A stretch of DNA of 34,825 bases, from positions 1 through 34,825 of the forward strand of contig WOGZ01000334.1 of the NCBI GenBank assembly GCA_009733775.1, read 5' to 3'. This document shows, piece by piece, positions 1-8,283 of the stretch; positions within the stretch are counted from its first letter, which is position 1, and each line of letters starts with the position of its first letter. The notes below the pieces were generated by a model. It was given only the letters and a program-made list of their open reading frames with translations. It did no database searches and had not been told where the DNA came from. The stretch is from Alectoria sarmentosa. Taxonomy: Eukaryota; Ascomycota; Lecanoromycetes; Lecanorales; Parmeliaceae. The position numbers were made by a program, and so were the translations under genes.

Positions 1-56
1 CACTCACTCACTCACTCACTCACTCACTCACTCACTCACTCACTCACTCACTCACA
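1..56. repeat. CACT tetranucleotide microsatellite
   Basis: Fourteen perfect tandem copies of a CACT unit open the window; the array may continue beyond the left edge. It is not a telomere-type repeat. Confidence 0.97.
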
Positions 57-911
57 CCCACCACTCACCACCCCCCAGCCTCGAAGTAAACGCAGTCATA
101 ATCGCCGCCTGCCTCCCAACTCTCCGCCCCATCTTCAAAACCCTCTTCCACACCATCCAAAGCAGGGTCTCCATAATCCGGGAATCCCACAGCAAGCTCT
201 CCACCCCACGCGATGATGGGCATTCTTCTCCTTCTCCTTACGAGCTTCAAAAAGTGCCCAAAAAGGCTGTGTGGCTGGCAAACAATAACAAAAACACCAA
301 TGCGAGACGTGAAGCAGCAGCAGTGGTTGGCGGGATAATGAAAACGATGGTAGTCAGATCAACATCGTGTCCACGAGCGGAGGTCTCGAAGTCGGGGAGA
401 TGGATATGAGGTTCGAAGACCGAGAGATTAGGAATAGAGGGGGAAAAGATGAGGAGTATGGGTGGAGTGGAAGTCGTGCTGCCATGTATGCAACAACTGT
501 GGTCTAAGCCTTTAGCTCTGTTTTGGCTTTGGGAGGTAAGGTATTGGTACAGGGGATCTCGTACGTGTAGACCCCTTCTTGATACGTGCATGGCACCTCA
601 GGTCGGGTCAGTTTCTCCAATTTTCTGTAACAATGCGCGCTGACAAAGAGGTTAGCGGATATGTATAGTATATGCACTTCAATCAAAGGAAGATCAAGGG
701 AGGAAGAAAATAATGGAGAGAATCGTCCATTCCCGAACCAGTCGACAAGCTCGCCTGGTGCAAATTTGCAGCTTTGGCAGATCGTCTCCGGTAGAGATCT
801 CGTCGACGGAGATCACATCGACGACATCCATGGACGAGGCCATCGTCGATGTCCCGTCCATATGGGCAAAGCCTGTTCAAATGTTCAAGAAGGACTGCCT
901 AGTTATTCCCG

Positions 912-1022
912 AAGCTCCCCTGGAGCATGTCCTATATACAGGGCATCTCCAAGTGGCTGGCCAGACAATGTGGCCGAGAGGAAGCTGGGAACCGACCACC
1001 AATAAGATTATACTTTCAACAA
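912..1022 (+). repeat. Dispersed repeat, diverged copy 1
   Basis: This segment shares the start AGCTCCCCTGGAGCA, then a spaced GTGGCTGGC, and then AGCTGGGAACC and TTTCAACA, in the same order as the segment near 3056-3150. It is the most diverged of three copies in the window. The family is not identified; it may be a fragment of a transposable element or a short non-autonomous repeat. Confidence 0.65.
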
Positions 1023-1683
1023 AGCCATCCGTCATTACCACGTAGACCGGCGAATGCGATGAGCGAAGGAGTAGACGTCCGTTTGATCGAGCATATGAGC
1101 AAGCCGAGACGATTCCTACCTTGAGAACGTGTACAGCAAAGCCAAGATAACACGACCGCGAGATCACGCCTTCTTCGCGAGGAGAGTAATATACCTGGCC
1201 TTTCTTAATCAGTTGCTGTTCATAGATCGACCGCATCATACCCACCTTCCACCCGGGCAGCGGAGTGACATTCGCAAGAGACGCGTAAACGCCCAAGCAA
1301 CGAAGATAATCAGAGGTCGAGGAAAGATAGCCTTGAGAGCTAGCGCTTCAAAGGAGGGAAACCAAGAAGAGGCCGCCTCGGACGAAAGTTCTCCAGGACT
1401 GTCCAGCCAAGAAGGGCCAATTCCGCAAGAGTCATGGGAAGAGGCACGCCAGATGTTTGGCGATACGGTCCTACCTCAAGACTTTGAGCCTGGCGGGGAG
1501 GCCCTTCTCGAAAAGAATACAGAGCGGCTGGAGACACATGATGGTGATGCCGATTAAAACTAAGACTCCGAGGCGCCGTCGATCATGGGGTTCAGTTCTC
1601 TACTCGGATGAAGACCAAGATTTCGAGGGAGGTTCTATTGATCACGAGCTCAGATTCTAGAAGCTAACATTTTCTATAGACAC

Positions 1684-1708
1684 TCCCCCCCCCACCCCCC
1701 TCCCCCCG
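1684..1708. repeat. C-rich low-complexity tract
   Basis: A run of almost pure C, interrupted by single A and T residues. No function is suggested. Confidence 0.8.
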
Positions 1709-1830
1709 ACCCATGCCGAAGACGAAGGTCCTATTCTCCGTGTCACCTTTTGTAGAAACCGTTCGGCTGCTGTTTTCTTCTATCAAATCTTTAATTGCAC
1801 GTTTGACCTTGTAGCACAATCACTAACCTT

Positions 1831-2153
1831 TCATTTCTCCACCCTTTGGTACCGTTCTTCGAGCGAAACCGGGACCGGGAGATATTTCGTCCACAATCTG
1901 CAGGTCAACACGCCCTCCGACATCCAGTCTTTTGGGTCGTTGTCTCTGTCGTACAAATTGACCAACCTGTACTCCCAAGCTTTTTTGACTTCGTCATATT
2001 GGTGATCCCGGACACGGTGTAAGGTTTTGTGCTTGTCGTTTCTGAAGTAGACAAAGGCGCCTGCTTTGTACTTGTACTTTTTGTTTTAAAAAAATATGTT
2101 AGTCGAGGAAGTGTTTGGGTTGTACAACGTCTTTTACTTACGATGGCTGGCAT
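1831..2153 (-). CDS. Small two-exon gene, 85-aa protein of unknown function
   Basis: Exon 1 is 2142-2153 and encodes only Met-Pro-Ala-Ile. Exon 2 is 1831-2076. The 65-nt intron (2077-2141) has a perfect GTAAGT donor, a CTAAC branch-point-like sequence and an AAAAG acceptor. It joins the exons in phase 0 to give 85 residues ending in TGA. The product is rich in charged and aromatic residues (for example AGAFVYFRNDK near the N-terminus, KKAWEYRLVN mid-protein, DPKDWMSEGVL later). It has no signal peptide or membrane segment. The alternation of beta-like stretches and a WMSEG-type turn recalls small SH3/chromo-like barrels, but that is only an impression. Read without the intron, the frame becomes low-complexity Thr/Ser-rich sequence, which favours the spliced model. 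The TGTTAACA repeat cluster lies about 170 bp upstream of the start. I do not recognise the family. Confidence 0.6.
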
Positions 2154-2299
2154 TGTAGTGTCGTTGGATCTTGGTGTTGTTGAGGTGTAGTGGTCTTGGA
2201 ATTTAGTGTTGTTGGAATGTAGTCTGAAAGGAAGTTGTATGAAGGAGAAGAAGAATGGCAGTGAAAGCCTACTAAGCACTACTGGAAATCAGCGGCAAG

Positions 2300-2551
2300 C
2301 CCTACAACGAGGCTGAAAGAATGTGTTAACAGAGCATGTGTCAACATTGCCACTAGCGCAACAGTTCCCTACAACAAGGCTAAAAGCATGTGTTAACAGA
2401 AAATGTGTTAACAGAGAATGTGTTAACAGAGCATGTGTTAACATTGCCACTATTGCAACGGTTCCCTACAACAAGGCTGAAAGCATGTGTTAACAGAAAA
2501 TGTGTTAACAGAGCATGTGTTAACACCTTGCCACTTATCGCAACAGTTTCA
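2300..2551. repeat. Nested minisatellite of palindromic TGTTAACA units
   Basis: Three imperfect long units begin with CCCTACAACRAGGCT (about 2300, 2368 and 2464). Inside them a roughly 15-bp unit, ATGTGTTAACAGARA-like, is repeated two to four times. The perfect palindrome TGTTAACA occurs eight times (starts 2324, 2391, 2406, 2421, 2436, 2488, 2503, 2518), with one TGTCAACA variant at 2339. Long units differ mainly in the number of 15-bp units, as expected from slippage or unequal exchange. Any open frame across this array is a repeat artefact. Confidence 0.9.
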
Positions 2552-3329
2552 AGCTCAAACTCGTTTCGACCAAATCAAGGGGGCCCGCAGTCCTTGGGCA
2601 AAGTTGACCCCTCAGAAATGGCCGCAGTGGGATTTGGGGGCTTAGTCCGAGAGTGTTCGCAAAGGGTGTTTTCGTGGCTACCACCTACCTATTTTGTTTC
2701 ACGGCATCATCCGCTCGGAGTTGTTTGTTTCATGGCTAGGAATAGCGGCAGATCCGGTTGTATCAAGCAGGTACTATATATACATGTAGGCAGGCTTGGT
2801 CCGTGCTTTTGCCGGCGAGTTGACTCTCTTGATTCGATTTTGTTTCTCTTTTCAGGAATCGGATTTTCAATCGCTCTAGTAGGTCATGTCGAATAGGTTT
2901 GGGAGTTTTTCGGGCACTGGGGTAAGAGAGGGTATGCCTGTTTCAGGCCTCTATATGACCCGCTGGCACTGGTGCTGGGACAGCCTAATCATGTTGTGTA
3001 TACTGTTGTAAAAATCAGGTATGGAATATGAAGAATGGGTTGATTGATTCTCCCATAGCTCCCCTGGAGCAAGCCCTGCATACAGTACTATTCATGTGGC
3101 TGGCATGGCAACAGGCCGGAGGAGGCTGGGAACCAATCATCTTTTCAACATATACCTGCATGTCCCGGCGACGTATTTTTATGCGTTTGAAAGTCGATTT
3201 CGAGAGCACTAATGGCCCAGCTTTCGCAACCCTACCTGGGAGTCCTTCCTCTCAACCTCCCCTCCCTCCATAACCGCCTGGGTCCCAACCCACGCTAGCT
3301 TTCTAAATCGTGACCAATTCTTACAACCC
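2552..3329. other. Intergenic stretch with dispersed repeat
   Basis: No supported gene. Apart from the repeat copy at about 3040-3150 I see only short uninformative frames. Confidence 0.5.
3040..3150 (+). repeat. Dispersed repeat, copy 2
   Basis: This copy contains AGCTCCCCTGGAGCA at 3056, then CATGTGGCTGGCATGGCAAC, then GGAGGAGGCTGGGAACCA. The 3' two-thirds is nearly identical to the reverse complement of 34761-34825; over about 66 bases I see three mismatches, two of them C/T or G/A transitions. The 5' third matches copy 1 at about 912. Identity of the parent element is unknown. Confidence 0.8.
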
Positions 3330-3980
3330 CACAGACTCACAAAACAACAACTGTCTCCAATCAGCTTCTTCACTGCGCTCCTTTCCCGCACAAACGTCAG
3401 CATCATTCAAATCGCATCCAGTAGCGGTACAGATCAGATCCTCCTTCTGCGCACGGTCCGGGAGGTAGAACGTCAGCGATCAACAAAGAGTTTGGCATTA
3501 GGACTTATGTATGACGTCGACGTTGTGTTGTAGGATCTTTTGACATACTATCCGAGCACTAGTCTTCTGCGCTTTTGTGAACTGGTTCGTAGACTGTTCT
3601 TACAGTCATCAGGCCAGTCATGCATTATCCTCCTCATATAATAAACACGCGCGTTCCTCACCGGCTGCGGCGTCCAGATATCGTGAACCATGAGATGGAT
3701 ATCTAGCTCCCGGGGTTGGTAATCGGCGGGGACGTGGTCGATGACCTGGGCGGTGTCTTGAGCTATTAAATTGCCTTTTAATTGGGGGAAAGCTTGGCGG
3801 ATTTCCTTCATTACAGAGAGGGGGGCGAGTTCGGTGTCGAAGGGGTAGATGCCTATGGCGGGGACGGTGGCCCATTCGTCCTGTCAAGGAATTTCCTCAA
3901 TGCTTTGTCGAAGATTGGGAGGTTTCCAGGGTGGAGAACCGCATACGCTGATTCCGACAGCGAATCTGCGCATGAGATTT
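3330..3980 (-). pseudogene. Broken family-2 O-methyltransferase gene
   Basis: The longest surviving piece (within 3548-3811) reads like the SAM-binding and catalytic C-terminal half of plant/fungal-type O-methyltransferases (Methyltransf_2). It has KEIRQAFPQLKG with an IAQD motif, then MVHDIWTPQP, then VYYMRRIMHDWPDD, where the His of HDW (codon at 3620-3622) corresponds to the usual catalytic base. The upstream frame is interrupted by a stop near 3880 and lacks the N-terminal dimerisation domain. After HDWPDD the frame degenerates and stops at 3548. A remnant of the family's C-terminal signature (GKERSEEADWRQLL) appears in another frame at about 3345-3395. The full gene would be about 400 residues; less than half remains. 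Such enzymes usually act in secondary metabolism, but no intact cluster is visible here. Confidence 0.75.
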
Positions 3981-4988
3981 TCCGTGCGCGTCCGATCACT
4001 TTGATCCAATCTTGTCCTTTCATACTGTTTGCTCAGGATAAGGGATTATGAGTCGGGCTCGATGGCGAATTCTAACGAATAGGTTTTATAATGTTCAGGC
4101 ATGCGAGACTATACGAGGAGGCATTCATTCATCCTGTATACACAGAGTCAGACGAACGCCAAAGTAGAGACGCGACGAAAAGATACTAAGGAATATGTAT
4201 GTATCATCAATAAAGACAATTTTTTCTGCCTTACGTGACTCCAAAAAGATTTTAAAAATCATATCCAGGATCCAACAGGTTGACAGAGCGCATCGCGTGT
4301 GCGTATCCGTCTTGCTCGACTTCATTCAACAAAGCCGTCTGCAACGAGCATACGCATCATTCGGAACCAGAGCCAAAAATAAAGCCATGACCATCATCAT
4401 CTATGTCGTGAAAATTCGGTCACACAAGACTGTTGGCAACACGGAGCGGCTTTTACTTTATCCTCCTTCCTGGCTGCGCGGTTCCGAAGGGATTCTTTCG
4501 AGATACCTACACGATACCTTCTTGGACACAGTTGATTTGCGAAATCGGAGGCTCGAGGCCACGATGGCTGGGCGAGTTTTTGACGTTGTCCACGGCTGAA
4601 TGAATGGAAGGACTTCGTTGAGAGGGCGTGATATATATACTGAAATTACTCGTGGTGGTTTGGTGGTACGGCCCCGCGTTCGAGGGGCTCCGTGCACGAT
4701 GATGTAAGATACGGTATCTACTTAGCGTATTCAAAATCCATTTCGTCGCTCGTAGCAACTATAAGTAAAAAGCAATTTGTGACATCTCAATTACTTTGTA
4801 TAAATCGTATTCGAATTTCCAATATAGTTTTTAAAAACGAAAGATCAATTGTATCAAGGATTGATGGATTTTACATACAAATCCAGGTGGTCGGTGAACC
4901 CATCGTAGATGTCAAGAAATCGAAATTCTTTCTGAATACGCCAATTCCTGTCTTGTGAAAGGACCGTCTCGCTGTGACACTGACAACA
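3981..4988. other. Intergenic, AT-rich toward the right end
   Basis: No gene seen. The part from about 4735 to 4900 is visibly AT-richer than its neighbours and lies directly upstream of the oxidoreductase, so it probably includes that gene's promoter. Confidence 0.5.
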
Positions 4989-6502
4989 ATGGATCCGAAC
5001 AATCAGCCCCACTATCCAAATCCCGACTCAACTCTCCCTTTCTGGCGAACGCAGCCCCATGAATTAGACAATTATCGTAGTAGCGAGAATCTACCAACCG
5101 ATTGTCATGTGCTTATCATCGGAGCTGGATACGCTGGTGCAGCCACTGCTTATCATCTCTACGACGAGGATCCATCACCTCCGTCCATCGTGCTCTTGGA
5201 AGCCCGCCAAGCATGCTCAGGCGCTACGGCGAGGAACGGTTGGTTTGTACAAGTCTGTTAGCGACGAGTGGCTAATAGAAGTGAGCGTCAAGGCGGCCAC
5301 CTGAGACCAGAAGTCTACTTTGGTATGTCCGACTACATTGAGAAACACGGCATGGAAGCAGCGGCCGAGATCTCCAACCACGAAGTCGCCCACATCCAAG
5401 CAATCAAACAACTTGTCGAGAAGGAGCAGATTGACTGCGACTTCACCCTGACCAGGACCTTTGACGTATTCCTTGATGAAGCATTCGCCAACAAGTCCAA
5501 AGGCGCGTATGATAGCATGGTGAAGAGAGGCCTGACGTCTATTCAAGATGCACATTTCACCCCTGCCAAATACGCAGAGCGAGTCTCCGGTGTCAAAGCC
5601 GCCAAAGGCTGCTTCAGCTTCACCGCCGCACATCTTTGGCCTTACAAGCTCATCATGCACCTTCTCGGCCTCGCAATCACCAAGGGGCTCAACCTGCAGA
5701 CCCATACGCCCGTGACGCATGTAAGCTCCACTGCGGACGCCGATGGGCGCTCCACCGTCACCACTCCGAGAGGAATCATCAAAGCCAAGAAAATCGTTTT
5801 CGCCTCGAACGGCTTCACCGCCGGCCTTCTTCCGGAATACTCGCAGAAGATCGTGCCTTGTCGAGGGCTCTGCTGCCGAATTGTGGCTCCCGATCCAACC
5901 AAGGCGCCTTATCTGAACAACACTTACTCCTTGCGGGTTGGCCCGGGCCTCTACGACTATTTGATTCCACATGTGGATGGAAGTATCATCGTTGGCGGCG
6001 CCAAGTCGGCCATGTGCAAGGATAACAGCGTTTGGTATGACAATTCGGACGATAGTACGCTGATTGAGCCGGCAAAGGAGTACTTCGATGAGTATATGCA
6101 GCGACGATTCGTCGGGTGGGAAGACAGCGGAGCCTACGTGGATCAGGTGTGGACTGGGAGTAAGTCGAATCTCGAGTGCCCATTGCGGGTCATGATAGTT
6201 GTGGGTGAATTGCCTCCCCTGGACTGACTCGGCTTCCTTTGCCTGTAGTAATGGGCTACACCACTGATCTCCAACCGCACGTTGGCCCGATTCCTAACAG
6301 GCCCAATCAGTACGTCCTGGCGGGCTTCAACGGACACGGTATGCCCGTCATCTTCCTCGCCGCCAAGGGTGTCGCGGAGATGATCAAACAAGGCAAGACG
6401 TTTGAGCAGACGGGGCTGCCGAGGGTGTACAGAACGACCGAGGAAAGACTGGGCAGCGACGAGAATCTCATCTTCCGAAAGGCTCAGCCGGATGCTCGAT
6501 GA
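4989..6502 (+). CDS. FAD-dependent oxidoreductase, DAO family
   Basis: Three exons (4989-5238, 5293-6159, 6249-6502) give a 456-residue protein. The 54-nt and 89-nt introns have GTTGGT and GTAAGT donors, a GCTAAT branch-like site in the first, and AAG and TAG acceptors. Start: the frame is open from 4974, but the first ATG is at 4989, in good context (ACAACAATGG). The dinucleotide-binding motif VLIIGAGYAGAATAYHL (residues 41-57, GxGxxG) is followed by an acidic residue in LLEARQ (about 71), then ATARNGGHLRPE across the first intron. A second FAD-contacting signature, GFNGHGMP, lies in exon 3. This architecture is that of D-amino-acid-oxidase-like flavoproteins, such as fungal relatives of glycine/sarcosine or gamma-glutamylputrescine oxidases (PF01266). 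They oxidise an amine with transfer to oxygen. The substrate cannot be read from sequence. No signal peptide is seen, and no peroxisomal SKL-type C-terminus (it ends in PDAR). Confidence 0.9.
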
Positions 6503-7179
6503 TGATAGGGGGTTGGCATGTGGCAGTCATGACTGCCTTTTCAACTGCAGGACTCGAGAAACTTCCCATAATAATTCAAATGCGGTATACCCGGCCAGTT
6601 CATATCCTCAATGTTGAATTCAACGATTGGTTGAGAAATTATCTAGGAGGCAAGACACCCTTATGTACATGAAGAATGGTACTAATGTACATGATGGTGT
6701 GTACCACCCTTGTAAAGGGATGGCTGAAATGATGTCGTTTGCTATTGCCTCACAACACTCAATAGCCCCCCTTTGGGCAAATGTACGATTTGCCTGACAC
6801 ATTCTACGGCCAAAAACGGCCTACCAGACAAATAGGAGTACCACAAATACCGACGAGAACACCAGCGACGGAAACGGACCACAGAAAAGGACAGCCAGAA
6901 TCGCACTGGCTGACAAGCTGTTTCACTTCCGATCTACCTACTACGCTCCTAGGAAAGTGACATCAAACCCATCCCCCACCCACTAGGCATCCATCCCATC
7001 CATTATTCATGCCCTTTCGTAACCTTTACGTCACACCGGTGAGGTATCCTTTGCCCCACGGGCGTTATGTCACTCCCATGAACAACAAGACGGTCATTTC
7101 CATAGAAACTGTACGTACGTACGTCCTCCAAAAGCCCATGACGCCCTATCTCATGGGCTGGCAAAACTTACTCCTCAAC

Positions 7180-7279
7180 CAATCAATCAATCAATCACTT
7201 ATCCCTTTCTTTCCATGCCTATCCCGTCACGCTCATAGATTAGATAGAAACTGAGCTCGTAGAGAAAGAAAGAAAGAAA
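7180..7279. repeat. Short AATC and GAAA microsatellites
   Basis: AATC is repeated about four times at 7180-7197. GAAA is repeated about four times at 7263-7279. Confidence 0.8.
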
Positions 7280-7364
7280 GGGTTGGATCGGTTCATCGCT
7301 CCGATATCAATGTCACAATTAAGTACTGGAGACGATGTTCCAGCAAACCTTTAATCTCTTTCGC

Positions 7365-7391
7365 TTTTTTTTTTTTTTTTTTTTTTTTTTT
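7365..7391. repeat. Poly-T tract, 27 nt
   Basis: An uninterrupted run of 27 T. Run lengths of this size are prone to sequencing error. Confidence 0.95.
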
Positions 7392-7582
7392 GTGGCTGGT
7401 GTTTTTAGTCACGATGGGAGGTTCTTATTTCTTGTTTGAGATCTTTGTTTGGATTAAATACATAAGCCTCACTCCCTGCTGATTTGTTTTTGAAATCTAA
7501 TCACCTCTCCTTTACCCAGTTCGTTCTTTCTTACTTTCTTACTTGCTCCGTCTTGGACCTTTTTTCGGCACGGATAGTGGTT

Positions 7583-7606
7583 AGCAGCAGCAGCAGCAGC
7601 AGCAGC
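7583..7606. repeat. AGC trinucleotide repeat
   Basis: Eight perfect AGC units outside any recognised gene. Confidence 0.95.
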
Positions 7607-7776
7607 ACGGTACCGCTTTGGTGTATTCGAATTCATGCTGATTGTCGAGATTGAATGAACGTTTGAGATGTAGATATACCACACGTCCATGTGGATGTGG
7701 ATGTTTTTGTTTTTGTGTTTGTGTTTGTGTTACTTGTAAAGGGAGGGTCGAATGATATGGTGTGATTGGCGCTTGT

Positions 7777-7804
7777 GATGATGATGATGATGATGATGAT
7801 GATG
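7777..7804. repeat. GAT trinucleotide repeat
   Basis: Nine perfect GAT units plus one base, outside any recognised gene. Confidence 0.95.
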
Positions 7805-8010
7805 GGCCATCTTACGTCTTACGTACGGGTGGGGTACAGTGCTTTACCCTACATCCACATGCAGGGATAAAAGGGATACTTACCCACGGTAGGGAATATG
7901 GTACATCGTCACGCCCTTCAATACCCATGGAGACACGTCGTGTTCGTGGCGATGAGATGAAGACGGTGTTTGCTGCTTTCTGCTACTTCCTCGGACCGCT
8001 TTCTAGCCTT

Positions 8011-8022
8011 CCCCCCCCCCCC
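8011..8022. repeat. Poly-C tract, 12 nt
   Basis: An uninterrupted C run followed by further pyrimidine-rich sequence. Confidence 0.9.
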
Positions 8023-8247
8023 TCCTCCCACACCCAAATTACCCTTCGAACTGTGTTTTGATGTTGATGCTTTTATTGGTAGCTTATATTCCGAACAGTC
8101 GTCGCTATCGCTTCATATGCTCATCTTCTTGTCTTCTTGATAACGTACCAAACTGTCTTGTGGAGCTTTTGATGCCTTTTCATCAAGAATGTGGACCGTC
8201 AGGGATATGTATCGTTCCGATCTACCCAGCCCAGCCCAGTCCAACCA

Positions 8248-8274
8248 CCCCCCCCCCCCCCCCCCCCCCCCCCC
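8248..8274. repeat. Poly-C tract, 27 nt
   Basis: Twenty-seven consecutive C residues, starting 10 nt past the modelled stop of the TPR-SET gene (on its strand, a poly-G). It would lie inside a terminal intron or the 3' UTR of that gene. Confidence 0.95.
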
Positions 8275-8283
8275 AGCTCAAGC

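Larger units (their letters stand above)
57..1830. other. Gene-poor stretch, no supported gene
   Basis: I see no intact gene here. Short open frames exist on both strands, for example 247-591 minus with a hydrophobic C-terminal run, and 877-1296 minus. None shows a recognisable domain, and no convincing exon chain could be built. The stretch carries one diverged copy of the dispersed repeat (about 912-1022) and a C-rich low-complexity tract at about 1684-1708. It could hold decayed coding DNA. Confidence 0.5.
6503..8283. other. Microsatellite-dense spacer
   Basis: No gene is supported. The stretch holds a GGATT-free mix of simple repeats: AATC near 7180, GAAA near 7262, T27, AGC8, GAT9 and two poly-C runs, several listed separately. 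It lies between the 3' ends of two convergent genes. Confidence 0.6.

Noticed and set aside
877..1560. Possible membrane transporter remnant on the minus strand (a segment reads DYLRCLGVYASLANVTPLPGW)
   Set aside because: Only one short stretch resembles an MFS helix; the flanking frames do not continue the pattern and no consistent exon chain could be built.
2390..2896. 168-codon plus-strand open frame
   Set aside because: Its first third is a translation of the TGTTAACA minisatellite and the rest has no protein-like pattern.
3028..3273. 81-codon plus-strand frame over repeat copy 2
   Set aside because: The frame is carried by the dispersed repeat; the equivalent frame in the other copies is not preserved.
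5217..5972. 251-codon minus-strand open frame
   Set aside because: Antisense to the main exon of the FAD oxidoreductase, which has clear motifs and splice sites.
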